22,090 nucleotides of DNA from Candidatus Omnitrophota bacterium (GCA_026387485.1 JAPLLQ010000105.1:1-22090); one strand, 5' to 3'; counted from the stretch's first letter, positions 14,087 to 21,603 are shown. The notes: a model not told the origin generated them from the letters alone. Program-made: numbers and translations.

Positions 14087-15286
14087 ATGTTTTCTTCGCT
14101 TAAAGTAAGAAATTTCCGCATCTATTGGCTGGGAATGCTGGTTTCGCTTATCGGCACCTGGATTCAGCAGGTTACCCAGAGCTGGCTGGTTTTTCAACTG
14201 ACTAATTCCGCGTTTCTTTTGGGCCTGGTTGGTTTCCTAAACTCGATTCCGGTTTTACTACTTTCTCTTTTTGGCGGAGTGCTGGCAGATAGAATAAATA
14301 AAAGGGTTATTCTTATTACTACCCAAATCGCTTTTATGATTTTAGCTTTTCTGCTGGCGGTATTAACCCAGTTTAAAATCATTACTCCACTACAGATAAT
14401 GTTTATTGCGGTATTAAACGGGATTATTATGGCTTTTGATGCGCCCAGCCGGCAGGCAGTAGTTGTGGAACTAGTCGGTAAAACACACCTCCCTAATGCC
14501 ATTGCTTTAAATTCTGTGGCTTTTAGTTCCTCGCGTATTATTGGCCCAGCCTTAGCCGGAATTTTAGTTGCGACGATAGGGATGAGCGGATGTTTCTATA
14601 TAAATGGAGCAAGCTTTTTGGCAGTCATCCTTGCTCTTTTTTATATCAGGATTAATAGTAATATCTTAAAGGCCAGAGAAAAGAGTTCAGCCTTTAGAGA
14701 TTTAAAAGAAGGGCTAGTCTTCGTCAAAAATAACCGTCTGATACTGGCCTTGATTTCTCTAGTCGCGGTAGCCAGTTTATTTGGCGTGGCCCACCTTATC
14801 CTGATGCCCATATTCGCCAATGATATATTAAAAGTAGGAATTAAGGGTTTAGGGGTGTTAATGTCTAGCGCAGGAGCTGGCGCCTTAATCGGGGGATTGG
14901 TCCTGGCCCGTTTAGGCGATTTTAAATATAAGGCTAGATTCCTTACCTTCGCAAGCCTATTATTTTCCATTTCACTAATCCTATTTTCTTTATCCCGGGT
15001 ATATTTATTGTCAAGTATAGCTTTAGTCTTAGTCGGCGCAGCAAGCGTTATGTCAATAGCTTTAGTAAATACAATTTTACAGACTAAGGTTGAGGATAAA
15101 TTCCGCGGACGGGTAATGAGTGTATTTATGCTTACTTTTGCCGGAATGATGCCTTTTGGAAATTTACTTTCCGGTATTCTGGCCCAGAAATTCGGCGCCC
15201 CATTTACAGTTTTGGCCAGTGGTATTGCCTGTACAGTTCTTTTTATCGCTATAAATATAATTTATCCGGATTTAAGAAAAATATAA
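14087..15286 (+). CDS. MFS transporter (EntS/DUF894-like efflux type)
   Basis: This 399-residue, 12-helix major facilitator protein resembles the EntS/multidrug branch. The opening KVRNFRIYWLGMLVSLIGTWIQQVTQSWLVF is typical, as is GGVLADRINKRVILI, the MFS loop 2-3 motif (G..aDR..rr). DAPSRQAVVVELV at about residues 120-132 is the motif common to this branch. The second half repeats the fold, with KVEDKFRGRVMS near 331-342. The substrate is unknown. It starts four bases after the hydrogenase run without its own SD, so it may be translated as an operon tail, but a functional link to the hydrogenase is not shown. Confidence 0.9.
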   Translation: MFSSLKVRNFRIYWLGMLVSLIGTWIQQVTQSWLVFQLTNSAFLLGLVGFLNSIPVLLLSLFGGVLADRINKRVILITTQIAFMILAFLLAVLTQFKIITPLQIMFIAVLNGIIMAFDAPSRQAVVVELVGKTHLPNAIALNSVAFSSSRIIGPALAGILVATIGMSGCFYINGASFLAVILALFYIRINSNILKAREKSSAFRDLKEGLVFVKNNRLILALISLVAVASLFGVAHLILMPIFANDILKVGIKGLGVLMSSAGAGALIGGLVLARLGDFKYKARFLTFASLLFSISLILFSLSRVYLLSSIALVLVGAASVMSIALVNTILQTKVEDKFRGRVMSVFMLTFAGMMPFGNLLSGILAQKFGAPFTVLASGIACTVLFIAINIIYPDLRKI

Positions 15287-15307
15287 AAAGCCTAAGGCCA
15301 AAAAGCC

Positions 15308-15336
15308 TTGACTGATTTTATTCCGGAGTTTATAAT
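15308..15336 (+). promoter_or_regulatory. Near-consensus sigma70-type promoter for the PhoU-PiT pair
   Basis: TTGACT at 15308-15313 and TATAAT at 15331-15336 are separated by exactly 17 bases, five of six and six of six matches to the housekeeping consensus. The expected transcript starts near 15343, giving a leader of about 30 bases that includes AGGGGG before the ATG at 15375. The -35 overlaps the second copy of a nine-base direct repeat, AAAAAGCCT, at 15285-15293 and 15300-15308, which could be a protein-binding site. A five-base inverted repeat (15294-15298 with 15305-15309) lies there too. Confidence 0.75.
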
Positions 15337-15374
15337 AGCCCAGACAAAACTAAAATAATTAAAAGGGGGTCTCT

Positions 15375-16001
15375 ATGTTTTTTAAATTTCTTCCCAGGGA
15401 ATTCAATTTTTTTGACCTGTTTGAAAAACAGGCTGGCTATTGCCTTGACGCGGCAATTTATTTTAAGGAACTGGTCACAAAAGGCAGTGTAAATGAGGAG
15501 GCGATTCAGAAGATTCGGGACATTGAGCATCAGGGTGATGAAGCAGCCCATACCATTATTGACCAGCTAAACAAAACTTTTATTACTCCTTTTGACCGGG
15601 AGGATATCCTTTCTTTGGCAAAAGAGCTGGATGATGTTACGGATATGATTAATACTATTATCAGCCGGATGATGGTCTATAAGCTTACAGGGGTCAACAG
15701 GAACCTGGTTCAATTTGCTTCGGTAATTGAAGATTCAGTGCGGGCTCTCACCTGCGCAGTCAAGGGGATGCGGAATTCTAAGCACCTAAAGTCCGTATCC
15801 GAGTCTTGCGTTGAGATCAACCGCCTGGAGAATCTCGGAGATACGATGAGGGATGAAATGCTGGCTGAACTTTTTGAGAGGGAAAAAGACCCTATCGCGG
15901 TGATAAAGTGGAAAGAGATTTACCAGGATGCGGAAACAGTTTTAGATATTTGTGAAGATGTGGCTCATGTGGTAGGCTCGATACTGGTAAAACAGGCTTA
16001 A
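15375..16001 (+). CDS. DUF47/PhoU-like phosphate transport regulator
   Basis: This 208-residue helical protein is of the DUF47 (PhoU-related) family that typically accompanies PiT permeases and modulates them. Diagnostic stretches are IRDIEHQGDEAAHTIIDQLNKTFITPFDREDI at about residues 46-77, which holds the metal-binding acidic residues of PhoU-type repeats, and ELDDVTDMINTIISRM following it. The second half has the matching INRLENLGDTMRDEML. The ATG at 15375 has AGGGGG upstream and a strong promoter before that. The PiT gene follows after four bases. Confidence 0.93.
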   Translation: MFFKFLPREFNFFDLFEKQAGYCLDAAIYFKELVTKGSVNEEAIQKIRDIEHQGDEAAHTIIDQLNKTFITPFDREDILSLAKELDDVTDMINTIISRMMVYKLTGVNRNLVQFASVIEDSVRALTCAVKGMRNSKHLKSVSESCVEINRLENLGDTMRDEMLAELFEREKDPIAVIKWKEIYQDAETVLDICEDVAHVVGSILVKQA

Positions 16002-16005
16002 AATT

Positions 16006-16986
16006 ATGACTTTAGCTATACTGCTTTTGATATTCCTTGCCCTACTTTTTGATTTCTTAAATGGTTTTCATGATTCAGCCAATTCTATTGCTACTGTAGT
16101 TTCAACCCGGGTGCTCTCCCCGCGCTTGGCAGTTATCTGGGCAGCCTTTTTTAATTTTATCGCCTTTCTTTTCTTCGGGCTTCATGTTGCCAACACTATC
16201 GGTAAAGGGATTATTGATATAGCGATCATCGATAAAGGGATTATCTTCGGCTCGCTTATCGGCGCCTGTAGCTGGAATATTATTACCTGGTTTTTCGGTT
16301 TACCGACTAGTTCTTCACATGCTTTAATCGGCGGGATGATCGGCGCGGCATTAGTTAAGGCAGGGGCAAAGTCACTGGTATGGAGCGGAATTTTAAAGAC
16401 TATTACTTTTATATTTGTTTCACCCGTAGCCGGGCTTATTTTAGGGTTAGGATTTGGCATAGCTATCTATTGGTTATTTCGTAAAAGCGCTCCTTTAAAA
16501 GTCGACCATATTTTTAGAAAAGGCCAGTTAGTATCTGCGGCGCTTTATAGCCTAGGCCATGGCGGGAATGATGCCCAGAAAACCATGGGAATCATTGCCA
16601 GTCTTCTTTTTAGCGCCGGGCTATTGGGTAGTAAATTCCATATTCCTTTTTTTGTTGTGATAGCTTGCCATGCATCTATTGCTCTTGGCACGATGTTCGG
16701 CGGCTGGCGGATTGTCAAGACTATGGGCCAGAAGGTGGCTAAACTTAAACCGATAGATGGTTTTTGCGCCGAATCCGCAGCGGCAATTACCCTTTTTGTC
16801 TCTTCGGCATTCGGTATTCCGGTAAGCACCACTCATACTATAACCGGTTCGATTATGGGCGTAGGTTCAATCAGGCGTTTAAGCGCGGTGCGCTGGGGAA
16901 TTGCCGGCAGGATTATTTGGTCCTGGATATTAACCATCCCCTGTTCAGCCTTGATATCTGCCTTAGCCTATTGTTTAGTCCGTTAG
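16006..16986 (+). CDS. PiT-family inorganic phosphate permease
   Basis: This 326-residue inner-membrane phosphate transporter couples uptake to H+ or Na+. The PiT signature occurs twice, as expected from its internal repeat: FLNGFHDSANSIATVV-type sequence at about residues 17-33 and GHGGNDAQKTMGII near 184-197. GLPTSSSHALIGGMIGA and GIPVSTTHTITGSIMG are the paired TSSSHAL/STTHT motifs that line the path. It sits four bases after its DUF47 partner. No clear terminator follows; the next promoter lies 14 bases after the stop. Confidence 0.95.
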   Translation: MTLAILLLIFLALLFDFLNGFHDSANSIATVVSTRVLSPRLAVIWAAFFNFIAFLFFGLHVANTIGKGIIDIAIIDKGIIFGSLIGACSWNIITWFFGLPTSSSHALIGGMIGAALVKAGAKSLVWSGILKTITFIFVSPVAGLILGLGFGIAIYWLFRKSAPLKVDHIFRKGQLVSAALYSLGHGGNDAQKTMGIIASLLFSAGLLGSKFHIPFFVVIACHASIALGTMFGGWRIVKTMGQKVAKLKPIDGFCAESAAAITLFVSSAFGIPVSTTHTITGSIMGVGSIRRLSAVRWGIAGRIIWSWILTIPCSALISALAYCLVR

Positions 16987-16999
16987 ATACAGTTTTTAT

Positions 17000-17028
17000 T
17001 TGCTTTTTGAAAAAAATTTTGCTAAAAT
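17000..17028 (+). promoter_or_regulatory. Candidate promoter for the lipoprotein gene
   Basis: TTGCTT at 17000-17005 and TAAAAT at 17023-17028 are spaced 17 bases apart (three of six and five of six matches). An AT-only inverted repeat, AATTTT and AAAATT around GCT (17015-17029), overlaps the -10 and could bind a regulator or be chance in AT-rich DNA. A leader of about 85 bases with two hairpins would follow. Confidence 0.45.
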
Positions 17029-17055
17029 TAAATAAACCAATGAGGGAAAGGGATA

Positions 17056-17086
17056 GATCCTTCGCACCCTTCGGGTGCTCAGGATC
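17056..17086 (+). repeat. GC-rich imperfect palindrome, REP-like element candidate
   Basis: The outer stem GATCCT (17056-17061) pairs with AGGATC (17081-17086), and the inner stem GCACCC (17064-17069) pairs with GGGTGC (17073-17078) around TTC, with two mismatched pairs between the stems. That is 12 pairs in 31 bases. Its G+C-rich core stands out from the AT-rich flanks, and the shape resembles dispersed palindromic repeats seen in many bacterial genomes. Only one copy is in this window, so repetition elsewhere is unproven. Confidence 0.5.
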
Positions 17087-17108
17087 AAATTTTGTTTCAC
17101 AAAATTTG
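17086..17108 (+). promoter_or_regulatory. Perfect AT-rich hairpin abutting the ribosome binding site
   Basis: CAAATTTTG at 17086-17094 pairs perfectly with CAAAATTTG at 17100-17108 around the loop TTTCA. It shares base 17086 with the preceding palindrome and ends one base before AGGAGGTG (17110-17116 area), the SD of the lipoprotein gene. In RNA the two stacked hairpins would sit directly beside the ribosome site and could affect translation or mRNA stability. It may also simply be the tail of a mobile palindromic repeat. Confidence 0.5.
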
Positions 17109-17121
17109 AGGAGGTGAATAG

Positions 17122-17568
17122 ATGAAGAAGTTTGTATTTATTGTTTTGGCAGTTGCCTTAACGGCATATTTATATGGTTGTGGCAAGAAACAGCAGACTT
17201 TAGAAGAGATGCAGCAGCCGATGTCTATGGAGACCATCACTACTATGAGCGCGACAACTCCTGAAGCTAAAGCTCCGGAAGTTAAACCTGAAACAGTTAC
17301 GGTTGTTGCTCCTGGCACGCCGGCAAAATTAGAACCTTTAGCCGTATCCAGCTCTACCAAACCTACAGCGATCGATATTCAGGCTGCGCTAAAGAACGCG
17401 GGTTTTTATACCGGTAAAGTTGATGGCAAGATCGGGCCGATGACTAAAAAAGCAATTAGCGAATTCCAGAAGGCAAATAACCTGGAAGCAGATGGTAAGG
17501 TTGGAGCTAAAACCTGGACAGCATTAAGCAGGTATTTAAATTCCTCAACCCCTGCTGCCGCGAGATGA
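17122..17568 (+). CDS. Lipoprotein with C-terminal peptidoglycan-binding domain
   Basis: This 148-residue predicted lipoprotein has a signal peptide with a hydrophobic core at about residues 4-16 and the lipobox LYGC, giving lipidated Cys20. A linker rich in Thr, Pro, Glu and Ala (about 21-80) would span from the membrane. The C-terminal part (about 86-140) is a PG_binding_1 domain: IQAALKNAGFYTGKVDGKIG, then AISEFQKANNLEADGKVGAKTW. It probably tethers to or senses the cell wall; no catalytic domain is present. A very good SD, AGGAGGTG, precedes the ATG at 17122, behind two hairpins. A strong terminator follows, so it is likely a single-gene unit. Confidence 0.9.
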   Translation: MKKFVFIVLAVALTAYLYGCGKKQQTLEEMQQPMSMETITTMSATTPEAKAPEVKPETVTVVAPGTPAKLEPLAVSSSTKPTAIDIQAALKNAGFYTGKVDGKIGPMTKKAISEFQKANNLEADGKVGAKTWTALSRYLNSSTPAAAR

Positions 17569-17592
17569 ATTAATAGTTTTTAAGGAAGCGAT

Positions 17593-17630
17593 AAAAAAAT
17601 CCCAGCATAAGTTTTTGTTGGGATTTTTTT
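17593..17630 (+). terminator. Strong intrinsic terminator, likely working in both directions
   Basis: AAAAAAATCCCAGC (17593-17606) pairs with GTTGGGATTTTTTT (17617-17630) around a ten-base loop, giving 14 pairs with one G-T. The right arm ends in seven Ts and the left arm begins with seven As, so it has a U-tract on either strand. It lies 24 bases after the lipoprotein stop. Confidence 0.88.
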
Positions 17631-17642
17631 ATTATTCGGTGC

Positions 17643-17648
17643 TATAAT
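17643..17648 (+). promoter_or_regulatory. Perfect -10 element upstream of the GH1 gene
   Basis: TATAAT lies 10 bases before the ATG at 17659. A possible -35, TTGGGA at 17618-17623, is 19 bases upstream and lies inside the terminator stem. There is no Shine-Dalgarno sequence between the -10 and the ATG, so a nearly leaderless transcript is suggested. Confidence 0.5.
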
Positions 17649-17658
17649 ATTACCCACT

Positions 17659-18837
17659 ATGATTCAATTCCCGCATAATTTCCTCTGGGGCGCGGCTACC
17701 TCTGCCTATCAGGTTGAAGGCAATAATTCAAATAGCGACTGGTGGCCTTGGGAGAAGCTCGTCCATTTAAAGGATCACTCAGGCAATGCCTGCAGGCATT
17801 ATGAACTCTTCTCGGAAGATTTTAACCTAGCTAAATCTTTAAATCACACCTGCCACCGGCTTTCTGTAGAATGGGGTAGGATTGAGCCAGAAGAAGGTAA
17901 ATTTTCTTCACAAGAAATAGAACATTACCTTAAAGTAATCTTAAGCCTAAGAGAGCGCAATATTATTCCCATTGTAACCCTGCATCACTTTACCAATCCT
18001 ATTTGGTTTGCCCGTCTTGGCGGCTGGGAGAATAAAAAAGCTCCGCAATACTTCTCTCGTTATGCCGAAAAAATTGTTACTGCTTTAGCTGGGAAGGTAG
18101 ATTTTTGGGTGACTATAAATGAGCCGATGGTTTATACGTATTATGGGTATCTATTAGGCCTTTGGCCGCCGCAAGAAAAGTCAATTTTTAAAACCAAGAA
18201 AGTGGTTGACCACCTGTTTTCGGCCCATGTAAAAACCTATCGCTTAATCCACGGTATTTATAAAAGATTAAATTTAGCGGAGCCCAAGGTAAGTATTGCC
18301 CAGAATATGCAGGCATTTGTTTCCTGTACTCCTACTTTAAGGAATAAAATCGCGGTTTACTTACGGGATAAATCCTATAATCTTGATTTTATAGAAAAGT
18401 CGATCAGGCGCCGCTCTTTGGATTTTATTGGAGTTAATTATTATAGCCGCTCTCAGGTAGAATTAAATGGTTGGGGAGTGAAAAATTAAAAGAATTCCCT
18501 GGGTTGGGATATATATCCTGAAGGCATATACCAGATATTAGTAGAGCTAAAAAAATACCGGCTGCCGGTATTTATCTTGGAAAACGGCATCTCTACCGAG
18601 GATGATGGCTTAAGGTGGGAATATATCCGCGGCCACCTTAAAGAAATAAACCTGGCCATGGGAAAAGGGGTTAAGGTCTTAGGTTATGTTTACTGGTCAC
18701 TGTTGGATAATTTTGAGTGGGATAAGGGTTTTAGCCCGCGTTTTGGCCTTATTGAGGTAGATTATCAGACTTATAAGCGTACAGTAAGAGAGAGCGCCAA
18801 GCAGTTTGCTAAGGTTTGCCTGACCGGGAGTATTTAA
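17659..18837 (+). pseudogene. Family 1 glycoside hydrolase (beta-glucosidase-like) with one in-frame TAA
   Basis: This is a beta-glycosidase of the GH1 TIM-barrel family. It opens with the classic FPHNFLWGAATSAYQVEG. Both catalytic acids can be read: Glu155 in VTINEP (acid/base) and Glu308 in ILENG (nucleophile, where most relatives have TENG). The aglycone-side WSLLDNFEW near the end is intact. Codon 277 (18487-18489) is TAA, directly after GWGVKN, and the same frame continues KNSLGWDIYPEG to the real stop at 18835-18837. Apart from that codon nothing is shifted or missing there. The total, about 392 codons, is shorter than the usual 440-470. If the stop is real the product would lack the nucleophile and be inactive. 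TAA ends many genes here, so reassignment is unlikely. No SD precedes the ATG. Confidence 0.85.
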
Positions 18838-18841
18838 TCAT

Positions 18842-20857
18842 ATGGAACTGATTCAAAAAAAATCAATAATTACGGATTTTCCTTTATTCCTGGGTTTATC
18901 CAGAAAAGAGCAAAAGGTAATTGAGGAGCGCTCTAGCCTGGTTACCTATAAAAAGGGAGAGGTTATTTACGCAGAGTTCTCCAGTCCCAGCGGATTTTAC
19001 TGCCTTATCTCCGGAAGAATAATGATTTATAGCATGGATAAAGAAGGAAACAAGAAGATACTTGAATATCTGCACCGGGGAAAATATTTCGGAGTTATCT
19101 CGCTTCTTACCAATGAGCCACATTCAGTCACGGCCCAAGCTACTAATGACTGCCTGCTTTTAGTGTTCAAGAAGGATGATTTTGATTTCGTAATTAATAA
19201 GATCCCCCGCCTGGCAATTGATTTAAGCCGGACTCTCTCCCGCAGGTTAAAGCGCAAGGATGTACATCAGAAGACGATTTTTGAAAGCACAGTTGTTGCG
19301 GTGTTTAGCTCATATTCTAAGGCCGGTAAAACCGTTTATGCCTTAAATTTGGGATTAAGCCTTAAGAAAGAAACCAACAAATCAGTAATTATACTGGATC
19401 TACTTTCCAGAGATAAAATTCATAGCCTTCCTCACCGGCTGGATACGGAAGAAGAAAAAATCTTTGATTTATCGGCTGAGCAGGCTGACGACCCGGGATT
19501 AGCCCAAGATTTTATCTTAAAGAGTAAATTCGGGGTAGATTTACTTTGCCTCCATTATAGCCCACAGGATGAATTATGCGTTAAGAGACTAGTGGGAATT
19601 ATAAGCATGCTGGTTAATGATTACCACTATCTTATTCTGGATTTGCCTTCTTTAATGGACCGGGAGATCTTTAGCATTTTAAACCAGTCTGACCTGATCC
19701 ATCTCTTAAGCGGGCCGGACCCGTTGGACTTAACGAAGACTCACCATTTGATCCAGCGTTTAAGGGATGAGTTTAATTTTCAGGAAGAAAAAATTAAAAT
19801 TGTGATTAATGAATATAAGCTTACCAAAATTACTCCGGTGGAGCAGTCTGAAATATTAGGCCGGCACATATTTGCTACTTTGCCGAAAATAGAATTCAGT
19901 TCCTCTGACCGGCTGGTTTTGGATAATCCGAATAATGAATATTCTAAGGCAGTAAGGAGGATATCGCGTTATATAGGAGATTCTATGGTCGGCCTGGTCT
20001 TCGGGGTCGGAGTGGCTTATGGTTTCTGCCATATCGGCGTGTTAAAGGTAATTGAAGAAGAAAAGATCCCGATAGATATTATTGTCGGCTCAAGTATCGG
20101 AGCGTTTATCGCCAGCCTTTGGGCAATAGGAAAGTCTAGCGCTGAAATTTTAGAGATCACTAAAGAATTTAGGGAGCCTAAGCACATCTGGAGCCTGGTT
20201 GATCTAACTATCCCCTACTTTGGCTTTATTAAAGGGAATAAACTTCAGAAATTCTTAAAGAAACATCTGGGAGAAAAAACCTTTTATGATGTAAAAGTAC
20301 CTTTAAAGATTATTGCCAGCGACATTAAAAGAAAAGAGCCGCGGATTTTAGATAAAGGCCTGCTTGTAGATGCGATTATGGCCTCCTGCAGTATGCCCGG
20401 GGTATTTGCCCCTTTTAAGTTTAAAGAGGATTTTCTTTTTGATGGCGGCGTAATCAATCCTTTGCCGACTGAGCCGCTCTTTAAAATGGGGGTAAAGAAA
20501 ATTATCGCCGTAAACGTTACCCCTTCGCGTAAGGATATAATAAGACAGTACGAGAGGATTAAGGAAGAGATGAAGGTAGGAGTAGCGGAGAATATCAAAA
20601 AGCGGCACTGGTTTAATTTAGGCCGCTATTTTAAAGATACCTTTAAAAATAATATACTGGAGATTATATTTAGGAGTGTGGAAATTTTACAGTCAGAGGT
20701 AGCCGAAAAAGAGGGCCAGCTTGCCGATGTGGTTCTCCATCCGGATACCTCAGGGCTATTTTGGCTGGAAATACATAAGTCAGAGGAATTTGCCAAAAGA
20801 GGCGAAGAAGAGGCGCGTAGGAACTTGGACAAAATCTGGCAGGTGATTAATGATTAA
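18842..20857 (+). CDS. Triple-domain protein: cNMP-binding-like, MinD/CpaE-like ATPase, patatin phospholipase
   Basis: This 671-residue protein has no signal peptide. Residues about 12-130 form a cyclic-nucleotide-binding fold (KKGEVIYAEFSSPSGFYCLISGRI, YFGVISLL). The usual Glu and Arg of the phosphate cassette are replaced by Val85 and His94, so cAMP or cGMP binding is doubtful. Residues about 149-375 resemble MinD/CpaE: SSYSKAGKT at 156-164 as a P-loop, IILDLL near 183-188, and LILDLPS at 264-270. Residues about 384-600 are patatin: oxyanion segment FGVGVAYGFCHIG, nucleophile Ser418 in GSSIG, and Asp534 in DGG, giving the Ser-Asp dyad. The Arg normal in the oxyanion loop is Tyr393. The likely activity is lipid acyl hydrolysis controlled by the two N-terminal domains. 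The ATG lies four bases after the GH1 stop. Confidence 0.85.
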   Translation: MELIQKKSIITDFPLFLGLSRKEQKVIEERSSLVTYKKGEVIYAEFSSPSGFYCLISGRIMIYSMDKEGNKKILEYLHRGKYFGVISLLTNEPHSVTAQATNDCLLLVFKKDDFDFVINKIPRLAIDLSRTLSRRLKRKDVHQKTIFESTVVAVFSSYSKAGKTVYALNLGLSLKKETNKSVIILDLLSRDKIHSLPHRLDTEEEKIFDLSAEQADDPGLAQDFILKSKFGVDLLCLHYSPQDELCVKRLVGIISMLVNDYHYLILDLPSLMDREIFSILNQSDLIHLLSGPDPLDLTKTHHLIQRLRDEFNFQEEKIKIVINEYKLTKITPVEQSEILGRHIFATLPKIEFSSSDRLVLDNPNNEYSKAVRRISRYIGDSMVGLVFGVGVAYGFCHIGVLKVIEEEKIPIDIIVGSSIGAFIASLWAIGKSSAEILEITKEFREPKHIWSLVDLTIPYFGFIKGNKLQKFLKKHLGEKTFYDVKVPLKIIASDIKRKEPRILDKGLLVDAIMASCSMPGVFAPFKFKEDFLFDGGVINPLPTEPLFKMGVKKIIAVNVTPSRKDIIRQYERIKEEMKVGVAENIKKRHWFNLGRYFKDTFKNNILEIIFRSVEILQSEVAEKEGQLADVVLHPDTSGLFWLEIHKSEEFAKRGEEEARRNLDKIWQVIND

Positions 20858-20867
20858 AGGAGGGGCA

Positions 20868-21320
20868 ATGGGGAAAATAAAATTATTTTCGCTAATTTTT
20901 ATTTTATTTATTTTGACAGGTTGCCTAGGAGTGCAGGAAGTTGCCCGCGGCGTAGCCGGTGTTTCGACAAAAGTTTTAGAGGATACCCGAAAAGACGCAA
21001 TCAGAAAGCAGTTTAATTTTGACTTGGTTACAACTCATAATAAGGTCAGGAGGATTTTAAGAGACAACGGCGCATATATTTACGCCGATGACCTAGGGAA
21101 AGATTTAATCGCGGTTTATGTTTCAGAAGCTGATACTACTCCTGTGGGAATATTTTTTAAAGAGATAAACCCCCAAAATACCCTTATTGAGGTATCCAGC
21201 CCCAGTACTTTTGGTAAAGAATTCATCGCAGGGTTAATATCTGACGGGTTAGAGGGTAAACTTAAACCGAAAATAAAGAAAGGCGAATCTGATGAGAAGA
21301 AAAAAATCTTTGGGGATTAA
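20868..21320 (+). CDS. Small lipoprotein of unknown function
   Basis: This 150-residue predicted lipoprotein starts MGKIKLFSLIFILFILTGC, with lipobox LTGC and lipidated Cys19. The mature part is mostly charged and soluble: helical at first (VARGVAGVSTKVLEDTRKD), then a small alternating domain with VRRILRDNGAYIYADDLGKDLIAVYV. The C-terminus is lysine-rich. I do not recognise a named family with confidence. I use the ATG at 20868 because AAAGGAGG sits just before it; an ATG at 20850 in the same frame lies in the patatin gene and would spoil the signal peptide. It overlaps the next gene by 29 bases. Confidence 0.82.
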   Translation: MGKIKLFSLIFILFILTGCLGVQEVARGVAGVSTKVLEDTRKDAIRKQFNFDLVTTHNKVRRILRDNGAYIYADDLGKDLIAVYVSEADTTPVGIFFKEINPQNTLIEVSSPSTFGKEFIAGLISDGLEGKLKPKIKKGESDEKKKIFGD

Positions 21321-21603
21321 CAGCTTGATTAAACTCTGTCATGGTATTGCCCAATCCAAAGGCTGGTGGCAGAATGAGCGTAATGACGGCGAACTTATTG
21401 CCCTGATGCATTCGGAGTTATCCGAGGCATTAGAGGCAATGCGTGCTCACGGCACAAAAGATAATATTGCCGAAGAATTGGCAGATTGCTGTATCCGCAT
21501 ATTTGATTATTGCGGAGCAAGGGATATTGATTTGGATAAAATCCTAATTAAAAAAATAGAATATAACAAAACCCGCCCCCACCGGCATGGAAAAAAATTC
21601 TAA
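21292..21603 (+). CDS. MazG-like nucleotide pyrophosphohydrolase-fold protein
   Basis: This 103-residue helical protein is of the all-alpha NTP pyrophosphohydrolase superfamily. The metal-binding pattern is visible as HSELSEALEAMR at about residues 40-51 and EELADCCIRIFDYCG at 61-75, the ExxE...ExxD arrangement of MazG-like proteins. The preceding KGWWQNERNDGELIALM also fits this group. It would hydrolyse a nucleoside triphosphate or related compound; the substrate is unknown. The ATG at 21292 lies within the lipoprotein gene and its end overlaps the protease gene by 17 bases. Confidence 0.83.
   Translation: MRRKKSLGINSLIKLCHGIAQSKGWWQNERNDGELIALMHSELSEALEAMRAHGTKDNIAEELADCCIRIFDYCGARDIDLDKILIKKIEYNKTRPHRHGKKF

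Noticed and set aside
15294..15309. Five-base inverted repeat after the MFS gene as a terminator
   Set aside because: The stem is short and no U-run follows on the + strand; it overlaps the -35 of the next promoter.
18487..18489. Stop-codon reassignment or recoding to explain the TAA in the GH1 gene
   Set aside because: TAA ends many intact genes here (for example 626, 6036, 7785), and TAG and TGA are also used as stops, so the standard bacterial code applies. TAA is not a selenocysteine or pyrrolysine codon.
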